From Acanthochromis polyacanthus (lineage: Eukaryota; Chordata; Actinopteri; Pomacentridae), in the NCBI RefSeq assembly GCF_021347895.1, contig NC_067122.1, forward strand, positions 35,248,215-35,312,214: a stretch of DNA of 64,000 bases, written 5' to 3'. Shown here piece by piece: positions 25,652 through 40,809 of the stretch. The translations under genes were made by a program, and so were the position numbers. The notes beneath the pieces were generated by a model. That model did no database searches and was not told the DNA's origin. It saw only the letters and a list, made by a program, of their open reading frames with translations. Position 1 is the stretch's first letter, and each line of letters begins with the position of its first letter.

Positions 25652-25977
25652 GCTGTGTTTAGCCATAAAAACTGAGGGACTCTGGGTTGTAAATGTCAGT
25701 ATGTTAGTTGGATGGTTCACCACTTTGCTCCAGTTCTGAAGTTTTTCAATCTGTTCCAAAGATCCACAGATCAGAGGATAAACACTATGACTGTTGGAAT
25801 TCACTGCCTTTTGTTCAACATTTGCATTTGTTTTTTTTTCTCAAAAATGCTCAACATTTACTGAGAGGAATGCCTAAAATGACAGACAGTCATGGTTCCC
25901 TGATGATGTGCCCTAATCAGTTTTGTGATTCCTTAATGATTTGATTTTTATTTCTGATTTGCAACATTTTAACTCAC

Positions 25978-27365
25978 AAATAGCCTGCTGTATGCTGTAC
26001 ACAAGTGTCGCTCTGACCTCTGTGGTGATGAAGTCTTTTGAGCGCCTTGTGCTTCCCCACCTAAAAGCCATCACAAACCCTCTTCCGGACCCCCTGCAGT
26101 TCGCCTACAGAGCCAACAGGTCTATAGACGACGCCGTCAACCTGGCTATCCACTTCATTCTGCGGCACCTGGACTCAGCAATAACCTACGCCAGGATCCT
26201 GTTTGTAGATTTCAGTTCTGCTTTTAAACACGGTCATCCCTGCCCTGCTCCAGGACAAGCTCCTCTAGCTGAGTGTGCCTACCTCCACCTGTAGATGGAT
26301 CACAGACTTTCTGTCTGACAGGAAGCAGCATGTGAAGCTGGGGAAGCAAGTCTCTGAGACCAGGACCATCAGTACTGGCTCCCCCAAGGCTGTGTTCTTT
26401 CCCCACTGCTGTTCTCCCTGTACACCAACAGCTGCACCTCCAGGCACCAGTCCGTCAAACTCCTGAAGTTTGCAGATGACACCACCCTCATTGGACTCCT
26501 CTCTGATGGGGATGAGTCTGCTTACAGACTGGAGGTAGACAACCTGGTGACCTGGTGCAGCAGGAACAACCTGGAGCTCAACGCCCAGAAGACAGTGGAG
26601 ATGCTGGTGGACTTCAGGAGGAACGCAGCCCCCCGCTCCCATCAAGCTCTCTGACTCCACAGTGCTCACCGTGGAGTCTTTCCACTTTTTGGGATCCATC
26701 ATCTCCCAGGACCTGAAGTGGGAGATGAACATCACCTCCATAACCAAAAAGGCACAGCAGAGGATGTACTTCCTGAGGCAGCTGAAGAAGTTCAACCTGC
26801 CAAAGACTATGATGGTGCACTTCTACACGGCCATCATAGAGTCCATCCTCTCCTCCTCCATCACCGTCTGGTACCCTGCAGCCACTGCTCAGGACAAGAG
26901 CAGGCAGCAGCGCATCATCCGCTCTGCTGAGAAGGTGATTGGATGTAACCTGCCATCCCTCCAGGATCTGTACACCTCTAGGCTTTTATGGCGTGCAACC
27001 AAGATCCTGGCTGACCCCTCTCACCCTGGACACAAACTTTTTGAACCCCTCCCCTCAGGCAGGAGGCTGTGGTCCATCAGGACTAAAACCTCTCGCCACA
27101 AGAACAGCTTCTTCCCCTCTGCTGCATCGCTGATGAACACTGCCCGAGCCACTGCTAATCAGCTCTGTTGACTATATTAATTACTACTGCGTAGTAACTG
27201 TACATACCTTGTCTATTTTATCCGTATTTCCTACATCTCTTTACTTACTATTTTATTTTATTTTATGTTATTTGTACTTGCACCAAGAGCACCAGAGAAA
27301 ATTCCTTGTAAGTGTAAAAACCTACTTGGCAATAAAACCGATTCTGATTCTGATTCTGATTCTGA
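25978..27365 (+). pseudogene. LINE (L2/CR1-type, Maui-like) RT remnant with 3' tail
   Basis: Plus-strand blocks in order: DPLQFAYRANRSIDDAVN (about 26090-26145); ARILFVDFSSAF with the palm A aspartate (26190-26228), followed by a frame break; TDFLSDRKQHVKLG; a glycine-serine-proline block (TGSP) before the palm B region; KFADDTTLIGLL with the catalytic aspartate pair (26468-26503); then the C-terminal domain ESILSSSITVWYP and GCNLPSLQDLYTSRLLW. The last 170 codons to TGA at 27169-27171 are open. The 3' UTR carries AATAAA (27331) and ends in four or five GATTCT units (27338-27365), a short tandem tail of the kind seen on CR1/L2 elements. The endonuclease is missing, so it is 5'-truncated. Two or three frameshifts make it inactive. 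Confidence 0.88.
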
Positions 27366-27821
27366 AAATACACTGCGGACCGATGTTTGCAACATAATGT
27401 CAATAAAATGTCTCAACAGTTATTGAACCAAAACATAGCGTACATATTCACGTCAACATAAATGTGCTGCTAGCTGGGGTGTATTTTTTTTATTATATCT
27501 TCATTTCTAGCCTCATTGTACTGACAATAAGGTTACAACACTACAGTAGGAAAGTCTAAGGAGCTGAGTACAGATCTGAAGAAGCAAATCGTTGACTTGA
27601 GCAAGTCAGAAAAGGGGCTTGGAGTCCTTTCAGTTTCAGATCCAAAAATCATCAAGTCTAAAGTGTGTGATTCAGTTGTGTTACAGGCACAGAAAGAAAA
27701 TACAAACTATTTGCTGCTGCTGAGAGACAGTTGGTCAGGATGATCAAGAGTCAACCAAGAATTATGAAAAAGCGGGTCTGAATGAATGAGAAGCTGCTGG
27801 AACACAGCTGTCAGTGTCCAC

Positions 27822-28367
27822 CAGCCCGATCTCACGAGGATTCGTGAAACTGTCACGTAAATTTTTGTTTCGGCTTCGTGCGCACCAACACGATTTCGTC
27901 ATGTTTTTCGTGCCGCTCACCACGAAATGCGCACCAATGTATTTTAAACGGCGGACTTTTCGTGCCACTCAGAACGTATTTCAAAAGAATGTGTATATTA
28001 TATTTTTAATGTAAAACCGCGGCGAATCCAACGCTATATTTTGCATGACATCGTCCCTAAACATAACCCTAACCATAACCCTAACCATAACCATAACCTA
28101 ACCATAAGCCGGTGGTACACTTACCAATTTGCATAGGAATTTCAAGAATGTCGGCGGCCGCAAACGCGATCACACAAGCAGTATACGCCGATGGACAGCT
28201 TAGATCGTCATGAATCCGCCGGTATAAACCACTTTCAGATGTGATTACCACAGCGAAAAACATTTCGTGGTGAGCGGCACGAAAAACATGACGAAATCGT
28301 GTTGGTGCGCACGAAACCGAAACTAAAACTTACGTGACAGTTTCACGAATCCCCGTGAGACCGGGTT
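27822..28367. mobile_element. Palindromic MITE with CCCTAA-rich core
   Basis: The left arm (CCCGATCTCACGAGGATTCG and onward, about 110 bp) is the near-perfect reverse complement of the right arm ending GTGAGACCGGG. Arms include CACCAACACGATTTCGTCAT on the left and its complement on the right. The flanks repeat TGTCCAC (27815-27821 and 28368-28374), a 7-bp or imperfect 8-bp target-site duplication as in hAT-type insertions. The core holds CCTAAACATAACCCTAACC-like repeats. It has no coding capacity and sits inside the older Tc1. Confidence 0.85.
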
Positions 28368-28604
28368 TGTCCACAGGGTTTACATCAACATGAGCTGAGA
28401 GGATCCATGAAGAAAGAAGTTCTTCCTCTGGAAGCAGAACCTTAAAACTCAACAGAAGTTTGCTGCTGATCACATGGACAAAGAAAAAGCCTTTTGGGGG
28501 AAATGTCTGTGGTCAGGTGCAACAAAAACTGAGCTACTTGGCCACAATGAACAGAAATATGTTTGGAGTATAGAAGGTGAGGCCTTCAACCCTGCGAGAG
28601 CTGA

Positions 28605-28912
28605 AGCTACCGTCCTTTACTCGTGCACTTCCCTTGATGATAAAAAATTATCCACAGACTCCGATGTAAGACAAAAAGACGTATTTATTCTAAAACTTTC
28701 CAGGGTAACTTAGAGGAGTATTCCAAACAAATTTTTTATCAACAAAAAATGCTACGGTATGAAAACCGTGTAGCTCCCTCAATAGACAAGCCTCAACTTG
28801 CCTCAACGGCCTCTGCCTTTTCCCCGATCCCACTCTTAAAGAAACAGTAACACCAACACAAGTGACTAAAACAAGTAAGAACAAGCAAAACAACACTTTG
28901 GCTCCCACAAAC
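28605..28912. mobile_element. ~310-bp insertion of unknown type in the decayed Tc1
   Basis: It splits the transposase between GEAFNPA and NTKPTVRH. On the minus strand it contains AATAAATACGTC near 28685 and GTTGGTGTTACTGTTTC near 28855, which could suit a short LTR or retroposon tail. Termini and TSD are not clear. That it is an insertion is well supported; its class is not. Confidence 0.5.
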
Positions 28913-29511
28913 CCCAAGAACACCAAACCTACTGTCAGGCATAGTGGCAACAGTGTTATGCTCTGGAGCTGTTTTGGTACCAGTGGAACTGATGCTCTAC
29001 ATGAAGTAAATGGAATGAAAGAGGAGGATCACCTCTGTATTCTTCAGTAAATCCTAAAACCATCAACCAGAAGGTTGGGTCATGGATGCAGTTTGATGTT
29101 TAATCAAGACAATGACCTAGACACATTAAAGGTGGAAATGGTTAAATCTGGCAGAATTAAGGTTTTAGACTGGTCACCCCAAAGTCCTGACGCAAACTCC
29201 ATCAGGAACCTGTGGACTGATGAAGTGTCTGTGTCAGAAAGACAACAAATTTAGTTGAACAGCACCAATCCAGTCAAGAGGAGGATTAAAGCTACAACTG
29301 GAAGCTTATGGACGGCTGCCACAAGGGATAATAAATGAGATGAAACTGGCCAAAGGGACATTGAACCAATTATTGTATTGCTGTTTGTATATTTTTTACC
29401 CAGAAAATTTTGGCATATTTCCGAAAGACCTGCAAAAAATGGATGAAAGAAGCAAAATACATGTGCTTCAGTCATACAGACTCAATGGACTTCATTGCTG
29501 CCATCATGATA

Positions 29512-31145
<1,634 letters not shown>

Positions 31146-31162
31146 TATATATACTAAATATA

Positions 31163-31421
31163 CACTACTGTTCAAAAGTTTGGGGTCACTTAGAAACATC
31201 TCTTTTAGTTGAAAGAAAAGCCATTTTTTTTTCAATGAAGATAAGATTAAATGAACGATAAATCCAGTCAAGACATTGTTATGTGGTAAATGACTATTCT
31301 AGCTGGAAACAGCTGATTTTTAATGGAATATCTCCATAGGGATACAGAGGAACATTTACAGCAACCATCACTCCTGTGTTCATGAAATTGTCTGGGTGAC
31401 CCCAAATTTTGAACAGTGGTG
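31163..31421. mobile_element. Small Tc1-type MITE (CACTACTGTTCAAA family)
   Basis: Terminal inverted repeats CACTACTGTTCAAAAGTTTG and its complement CAAATTTTGAACAGTGGTG, both flanked by TA (31161-31162 and 31422-31423). It is 259 bp with no coding capacity and shares its body with the copy at 16281. It begins only 17 bases after the frameshifted Tc1 ends. Confidence 0.88.
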
Positions 31422-31424
31422 TAT

Positions 31425-32800
31425 ATAACTGTCCATATACACATTTAAAATCAGAAATCAGAGATCACAAATCTTACAAAACAGACACATATGAAAAGTA
31501 AGGTTGGATAATAGAGCCACTATAAATCCAAGTGCAGCAATAGCTTCTCCACTTAGGACTCTTTGCCTCTTAGTTCTCCAACATCAACACCGTTAGGACA
31601 GTTAGCTACATGCTAACTGTGCTAGCATTTCATTAAAGTTGATCTGAATACACAAAATCTGAATGTGTTTCCTGAAAAAATGTGCCATCTGAAGTGCTTG
31701 TGTTACTGAGTGCTGTTGTTGATTCTAACAGTCTTTAGCTTTAAAGTCTAGTCCTGTTTCAGAGGACAGAAACCCTTTGACCAGAACACCATGAAAGCTA
31801 ACATGTCTCAGACACACCATGTTAGATTCCCCCTTCCATCCTCTTGACTTTGTCAGGATTCTATCTAAGGGATCTTTATGGTTTATCAAGCAGTCCTGTG
31901 ATGAAATATTAAATGTTTAAGCTTTATTGTGTAACATCTGTTTAGTTTATGATCGCAAAACACATTAATGAAACTGTTGCAGTCAGTATGCAGCAGGGAT
32001 GTCACTGAATCCGTTGCTTTTTAAGCTGACCTTGAAGTCTTACTCTTACAGACCAGAATACTGATTCAGAGAATATTAAGAATTGTTGACAGTGTAGCAT
32101 GATTTAATTTAATCTATTTTACAGGCAGTTTACTTTGTCCATATTTTTAGTTCAGTTGTTTTGGGACGAAATATGACACTGAGCTCCTTCTCATCAGGGC
32201 CAGGGATTCTTGCCTAAAGCCTATTTGTACCAATTAAATCACTGCCAGTGTTACAACCAGTGACCCTGAGTGTGATAGTGGTTGTGCACATGTGTGTTTG
32301 TGATGATCAGTATATGAAAGCCAGTCTGAGTGTGCGATGCGCCGTACAGCGATGTTGTTGTTGGTCAATGACTGACAGGGCTCAATCCCAGCCCTGAAGG
32401 TGAACAGACTTCACTGACCGCAGCTTCACCCTGACTGGAAATCACCAGCGAGAGTTCAGCAAGCTCAGACAGCCACCAAATACACTCACACTCTCCCTTG
32501 ACATCCTTTCCCTCATCGGAAAAAAACAAAAAGCATCCAGTCTGCATAAACTAAGATCATTTTCACAGAACAACTCATGTCAAATGCAAAGCTCTCGGCT
32601 GTGGAAAGTTATCAAACACCAGCGTAGAAGGTCACAGCAGAAACAGAGCAGTTCACTCCTGTTGCCACGTACATCTGCAAATAAAATTAAAAAAAAAAAA
32701 ACAAGATGGAAGTTGAAAAAACTCTGCAAAAGTTTTTAAGAGGCTTACTTAGCCGTGTGTAGTTGTGAACAAAACTTAACATACATTTGTAAAGACCATG
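31425..32800. other. Unannotated spacer between two Tc1-family elements
   Basis: No gene or transposon end recognised. An A-rich run lies near 32688-32701. Confidence 0.4.
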
Positions 32801-32802
32801 TA

Positions 32803-34432
<1,630 letters not shown>

Positions 34433-34502
<70 letters not shown>
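34433..34502. repeat. (TA)35 microsatellite
   Basis: Seventy bases of pure TA begin exactly at the Tc1 target-site TA, so the element either landed at the edge of the repeat or the duplicated TA seeded it. Confidence 0.97.
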
Positions 34503-34505
<3 letters not shown>

Positions 34506-35207
34506 TTTGTCCTTCATAAATGTATGATTTTAGCATTTGTTTCATTTGTGTGGACTTACTATAGGCTCATTCGGGGGGATTATACACCTTGTGCAGTTAT
34601 AGATCTACAATTTGGATGATTGTCGTCTTATGTTGTACTTTTTTCCCCCTCACCTATTTGAAAAAACAAAACAAAAAAAAACAAGCCTACACAAGCTAGA
34701 ATTTTTTTGACTGATAAAAATGCACTTGGATGTTTGTCTGATTGCATACAAGCCAACTCTGACATGTTTCTCATAAAGTAGATGTAACCAGTGCTAAAGA
34801 CAAAGGAATGTTTGCAATAGAGAACTATAATTTACTTGTTTGTTTTATTTCAGTTAGCTAAAAATAAAGAAAAATGTTGAAGACAGATCAGCAAATGAAC
34901 AAAATACAGGTGTAAAGTCTAATTCAAAGACCTGCAGCATCTATGGAAACACAGATTACAGCTTCTGATCAATAAAAGTTTCCTCCACCATCCAAAATAC
35001 TGAAGCAGCTGACCTGCTGTTCTTCTGTTAATACACTAGAGGCTCCTTCTATTCAGGAATTTTAGTATTTTTTAGGGAAATAAACAACATATTCATGAGC
35101 TAAATGTATTCGTGACTGATAGTGACAATCAGGTGATGTTGTTACTTTCAGTCTGATATCGTTCATGTAAATTCCAGGTTTAATGACGATGCTTCATTAA
35201 AGTCATC
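34503..35207. other. Unannotated DNA
   Basis: No gene or transposon terminus found. Confidence 0.4.
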
Positions 35208-35215
35208 CTCTCGAT

Positions 35216-35921
35216 CAGGAGTGTCAAACTCATCTTAGTTCAGGTTCCACATTCAGCTCACTTTAAAAAGTTAAATCATGACATAAAAATCTGTAAATAA
35301 TGACAACTCCAAATGATTTCCTTTGCTTTAGGGCAAAAAGTACATTCTGAAAATGTTTGTATTTAATGAGCTATCTTTTTACAAAACATCATGAACAACC
35401 TGATTTTATTTTAGTTTTTAAAAATAAGTGAACATTCAACCTCCGCTTACCATTTCCACATTACAACTTCCAGATCACTACAAAGGGAACACAACATTTA
35501 GTCATAGCTATCTGGAACTGAACCACAGAGGATTTTACAACTTGTCAATATCTAGAAATTCTTTTAAATTCCAATTAATTTCCACATCTGTGTAGTGAGC
35601 CTGACATCAGACAAACTAAGGAGGGAACAACGAAGGAGAAGGTTAAGTTTGTGTCCTGCAATGTAAGTGGATAAAAATTATCTATAAAAATACATACAAG
35701 TTGTGGCAGAGCAACAACAAGGTTCCACCAAACCAAACTGTGTCTACTGCAGCTGCTGACTCACATTATTTTGCACAATGTTCAATGTCTCTAAATATTC
35801 CCACAGAAAGGATTTATTTTCACATCTGTAATTTTTATACCTTGTAAAGTCTTCCTGTGGGACAGGTTGAACCCTGTGGTGGGCCGGTTTTAGGCTGTGG
35901 GCCGTATGTTTGACAGTCCAG
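35216..35921. mobile_element. hAT-like non-autonomous element with 8-bp TSD
   Basis: The left end CAGGAGTGTCAAACTCATC and the right end TATGTTTGACAGTCCAG are imperfect inverted repeats that begin CAG/CTG. The flanks CTCTCGAT (35208-35215) and CTCTAGAT (35922-35929) match at 7 of 8 bases. The right part contains GTGGGCCGGTTTTAG and TGTGGGCCGTATG, resembling a common fish repeat. 706 bp, no transposase frame. Confidence 0.75.
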
Positions 35922-35929
35922 CTCTAGAT

Positions 35930-38900
35930 GTTCAGTAAAGAAGCACCACTGTAATAATGTTCTTCATGTGAACCTAGACTGAACACATCTATTTCTTATT
36001 TTTAACTCTTTGACTTCTCCTCCTTTTCCGTGCCTAGTCTTCATGCCTCAGTGCAGTTAGTTTTTTAGTTAAATTGAATCTTTTTTGCCCCCAGACTAAT
36101 CTTTCTCTCCTTTGGAAACAGCAGATGTACCCCTGGAGTTACAAGTTATGAGAACAAAACATAGCCTGGTGAGCTGTAGACTGCAGGACAGATGGATGGC
36201 AGCTGTGGTGCGTATCGTGAGCCGTTTTTGAAAGACACAACCCCAGATTCAGTCATTTCCAAATGTAAGGTCTGAATGGTAAACTGCTTCATCTCCTACA
36301 ACTTTAAAAGCCACAAATAAGATCTAATGAGTCTGTATTTTAAATGTTTCAGTACTGAAAAGGCCTACAGCTGTCAAACGAGTGTCCAAATGGTCACAGC
36401 AAAGACATGAAAACAGTATATACAGTTCATTCATTGGAAATAGCACTGTCATTTACATCATGGAGCTGACACTTTACTGTGTAAATAAGGGTTAAGAAGG
36501 CATGTCTAGTTTGTTCAAATGAATACAACAATCCTTACAGTACATATATGCATATACAGCACATCTCCTACTCTCTATAACCTACAACACTTCATTTATG
36601 TTACTGCTGCAATGAAAATCACATTTATCTGTAGCGGTCCAATTGATCATTTATCCACCCAGAAATTCATAAAATAAGTGTTTGCTGTTGCTTTGACTGT
36701 ATCTTGATCCCTAACAGACCACAGCAGCCACGTTGATGAGATGATTAGTGATGCATGTGAAGCTGACAGACTCTGGACCTCAACTGTGAGGAAAGCCTGA
36801 TGACAACGGCGCTGCAGTGTGTCACTCATACGATCTGACACAAAGTGTTAGAACTGATTTTGTAGTAAAAAAAAAAAAGAGAAAAGCAGATGTCAGAAAA
36901 CCGCTTCAAGGCCAAAGCAGCACTGTTTACCAGCATTACAGCACTGACTTTAATGATAATGCGCAAATAGTGCAGTTTGTCAAATTCTTTTGTCACAAAG
37001 TCACTCTAATAAAACATTAGACAGATGTCACGTCACAGAACAGACGTTCAGAGACATAATAATCAGCTGGATGACTGCTGACTCATCCAGACATGAATAC
37101 AGCACAAATAAAGCAGTGGAGTAAAGTAGAGAGTCAAAAGCAGCTTAGCAGCAGCAGCAGCATTAGGTAGGTATGTTCTGTATACAGTCTCTGCCAGGGC
37201 AACAGCAAAGGGAAAACAGGCACTCACTGTCAGCTTATTTTATCAGAAGTAAATGAAAAGACCAAATATTAGCATTTACTATCCATCTAGAACCATTCTG
37301 GAAGCAGCTGAACTTGATCAAATCCTTTCTTTAAAAGTTAATGACTGGTATTTGCTCAAGAAAAGCAGATTTTTTGCTCGGAATTGCTTTGATGTGTGGA
37401 TAACCGTACGTATTTCCAAACAGTCTCACATGCAAAGTGCAACAAATAGTTGTGTGACAAAGGAAAAGGAAACAGCTTGAGAATGAAACTTCCACATGAG
37501 ACTGATTAATGTGGACGTGAGCATCAGAGTTATGGAGATATGACTTGCAAAGTTGGAGGTAGGAGTTCCTAGCTGAAGTCAGTAAATCTGAGCATTATTT
37601 TTGAACATGTTTCAAGGGATGTTGATGCAGGTCTGTCAGTTTAGGTTCAGACTAAGATATCTCCACCACTGCGGGCTGTAAAATCTTACAGAAACATTCA
37701 TCAATGAATCCTTGGTGAGGTTTCCGCTCATCTTCAGAAAAATCTCCAAAAAATCTGATGACCAAATTGAATCTCGAATAAAACTGTTAAAATATCTCCT
37801 TTTCTTAGTTTTATTTTTTCATTGATGTTTCTTGTAATTGTGGGAAAAATTTTTATCAACACAATATTTTATATAATAATTATTACGATGGAGCGTGTGT
37901 CCCACAACATCTTATCATAACTTTTTAGCTGGTAGAAGGAGAAAACAGTGAATCTTATGAAATGCTGGAATGAACATCATCAGTTTTTCTAAAGAATGGG
38001 TAGAACAAAGCTGTGTTCTCTCTTCAATTTTCATCACATTGTCAGCCTTGATTGAATGTCTCACTCTGCCTCATATTATCAGGATCAGACCAAATCTTTG
38101 GACTGTTTTCCATCAGTCAGTTTGTCCTCTTGGTCAGCAGTAACAGCTAGCTAAATATCTAGCTTCTACTGCTGAGAAAAAGCTAGCATTAGCATGGAAT
38201 AGAAACCCTGTTACTGTGATTAGAGTAGGGTTAGCAAACAACACATAAAACACGGAATAAAAATGCTACCATTGATGTGTAAGCTGAGCCAATCAAGCCT
38301 TTGATAGTTTATTACCTATTATTGATTAATATGGAGCAGAAAACTGGAAAAAGAAGGTTTATTTTTAAAACATTTTGAAGCCCAAATATCCTCCAGTTCT
38401 GAAGTGACCCAAAGAATTCTATTTAGTTGAGTTGAATTCATTTGACTTCAGTTCAGTTCAATTTAGTTCAGTTCAATTTAAACAACCTAATAATCCCTTT
38501 TGGACCAGTTCATTTAAAGCAGCCTGTTATTGGTTACAGGAGACACAACAAAGTATACACATTCACACATGTGCATACAATTATATGTACATACATCTAC
38601 ATATGCATACACATCATGCTAAACAAAATTCAATCAATAAAATTCAGAGTTGTATGTTTGCATGTCATGTTAGAAGTCTTGTTAATCAGTGGGCTTACTC
38701 ACCTCCACACCTCATAGCTCTCTTATTTTCGGCACCACTTATCTTCATTTTATACTTAGAACTACACATTTTATTCCCATGTGCTCTGAGGAACAGCTTC
38801 AACGACAGAGAGATAAAACTATTCATTATTTTTTCTTCCCACTCAGGAATCCCTGGATCCAACGGTTTCAGTCCACTGATCACATATTAAAGCAGCACAT

Positions 38901-38945
38901 GATAAATGACTGTTCCCTTTCATTTTCTGGATTCTTTGTTCTGTT
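35930..38945. other. Unannotated DNA
   Basis: No gene. Short degenerate TTCAG/TTTAG runs occur at 38445-38485. The open frames are short and motif-free. Confidence 0.35.
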
Positions 38946-39006
38946 TCTACACTACCAGTCCAAAGTTTGGAACCACCTTCTCGATGGTTTGTCTTTATTT
39001 TCTTGA

Positions 39007-39210
39007 CTATTTACATTCTAGACTCACACTGAAGGCATCAGATCTATGAATGAACACATATGGAACCTGCAGGATGCTGTGGTAGACATGCTGCTTCAGT
39101 GTTCCTTCAGTTTGGAATAAATCCCCAACAGTGTCACTAGTAAAGCACCTCCACACCATCACACCTCCTCCTCCATGCTTCACGATGGGAACCATGCATG
39201 CAGAGACCAT
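39007..39210 (-). pseudogene. Tc1 transposase fragment
   Basis: The minus-strand patch PIVKHGGGGVMVWRCFTSDT and the following TEGTLKQHVYHSILQ match the middle of Tc1 transposases, between the first and second catalytic aspartates. Everything C-terminal (second Asp and Glu) is absent. Further N-terminal debris lies at 39210-39640 but is badly decayed. Confidence 0.8.
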
Positions 39211-39658
39211 CCTTTCACCTTTTCTGGTCTCACAAAGACACGGTGGGTGGCAACAAAGATCTCAAATTTGGACTCAGACCAAAGCACAGATTTCCACTGA
39301 TCTAATGTTCATTTCTGGCGTTTCTTGACCAAAACTAATCTCGTCTGCTTGTTGCGTTACCTTAGTAGTGGTTTCTCAGCAGCTATTGGACCATAAAGGT
39401 CTTATTGGTCAGTCTCCTCTGAACAGTTGATGTTGAGATGTGTCTGCTACTAGAACTCTGTGTGGCATTTATCTGGGCTCTAATCTACTCTGCTGTTAGC
39501 TTGCAGTTTCTGAGATTGGTGACAGAATGAACATATCCTCTTCAGCAGAGGCGACTCTTGGTCTTCCTTTCCTGAGGCGGTCCTCATGTGAGCAAGTTTG
39601 GGCTTAGTGTTGGATGGTTTTTGCGACTGCACTTGGGGATACATTCAGAGTCCTTGAA

Positions 39659-39818
39659 GGTTCCTTGCTAGTTCCTAGATGGTTCCTGGTAGGTTCCTGG
39701 GTAGTTTCCAAATGATTCCTGAGTAGTTCCTAGATGATTCCTGGGTAGTTTTCAGATGATTCCTGGGCAGTTCTTAGATGGTTCTTGGTAGGTTCCTGGG
39801 TAGTTCCCAGATGGTTCC
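39659..39818. repeat. GGTTCCTGGGTAG minisatellite inside the Tc1 remnant
   Basis: About seven units of roughly 22 bases alternate TTCCTAGATG and TTCCTGGGTAG half-units. They have expanded inside the former transposase region. Confidence 0.85.
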
Positions 39819-40721
39819 TTGAGGATACATTTCAAGTTTTTTTTTTTTTTGCAGTTTTCCAGACTGATCGACCTTCATTTCCTAAAGTAATGATGGACTG
39901 TCTTTTCTCTTTACTTACTTGATTGCTCATCCAGAGAATGCCAAGAGTGTGTAAAGTAGTAATCAAAGCAAATTATCTAAAATATAAAACATGTTTTGAC
40001 TTATTTCACACTTTTTCGTTTACTACATAATTCCAGATGTGTTCATTGATAGTTTTGATGCCTTCAATGAGAATCTGCAATGTAAACAGTCATGAAAATA
40101 AAGAAAAACCATTAAATGAGAAGATGTGTCCGAACTTTGGACTGGTAGTGTATGCAGAGATGAAACAGTTTGGTCATACTGGGTGACCTGTTTGAAAAAG
40201 ACAGAGGGACAGCAGTGGAAAAGTGCAAACAAACAACTCAAAACAAAAAGACAAACCGAACATGAAAGGAGAGCTAGTAGCTCCGTCCTGGTTGTCACCT
40301 CCTGACAGCATCCGTCTGCTTGCTATGCTCTGCACACAAACTCCCATTGTTTGTTAATGAGTGGCTAACACATCAATTATGAAACAACACATGCTGAGCT
40401 TAGCTGCTGCTGCTGAGAATCCAGCAACGCTTCAAAGCAAAATGAGGAAGAAGCTCAGATAAGGACCAAAATGAAATAAAAATAATAAGATGTGAATCTC
40501 ACAGTGCCTGAACATGGGACACTAACACAGGACATTGTCGGCCAATTATAAGATCGACAATCATCACAACAAAAATACTATTTTAATGTCTCCTGTATGA
40601 CAACTTCTTTCCCCTCAACGATTACAGAGTTTGTGTGTCTGACTAATGAAAAGTTTTGTTCACATGGCAGGGATCTAACAATTCTGAAAAGTCTTTTAGT
40701 AAAGTTTAACTGTCAATTTAT

Positions 40722-40724
<3 letters not shown>

Positions 40725-40802
<78 letters not shown>
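40725..40802. repeat. (TC)n / (TG)n compound microsatellite
   Basis: TC from 40725 to 40765, a short GCA break, then TG from 40769 to 40802. Confidence 0.96.
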
Positions 40803-40806
<4 letters not shown>

Positions 40807-40809
40807 AAA

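Larger units (their letters stand above)
27540..29340 (+). pseudogene. Decayed Tc1-like transposase, host for two later insertions
   Basis: N-terminal helix-turn-helix patch SKELSTDLKKQIVDLSKSEK (about 27550-27610). After an interruption at 27822-28367 the frame continues with FWGKCLWSGATKTELLGHN and YVWSIEGEAFNPA (to about 28598). After a second interruption (about 28605-28912) it resumes with TKPTVRHSGNSVMLWSCFG, then FNQDNDLDTLK (second catalytic aspartate region) and WSPQSPDANSIRNLW. In that last patch the family's final catalytic glutamate has become arginine. It is a different and much older subfamily than the copies at 29512 and 32803. Its 3' part ends just before the next Tc1 begins. 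Confidence 0.8.
38950..40150 (-). mobile_element. Internally deleted Tc1-like element (CACTACCAGTCCAAAG ends)
   Basis: The left end CACTACCAGTCCAAAGTTTG and the right end CGAACTTTGGACTGGTAGTG are inverted repeats with TA on both sides (38948-38949, 40151-40152). Similarity continues inward for about 110 bp; both arms carry a GATGCCTTCA-type block. 1201 bp. The remaining transposase runs on the minus strand, but its C-terminal catalytic half is missing: coding sequence goes straight into the left repeat. Confidence 0.85.

Noticed and set aside
28050..28115. Interstitial telomere or subtelomere signal
   Set aside because: The CCCTAA-like repeats are few, irregular and lie in the centre of a MITE, so they do not indicate a chromosome end or fusion.
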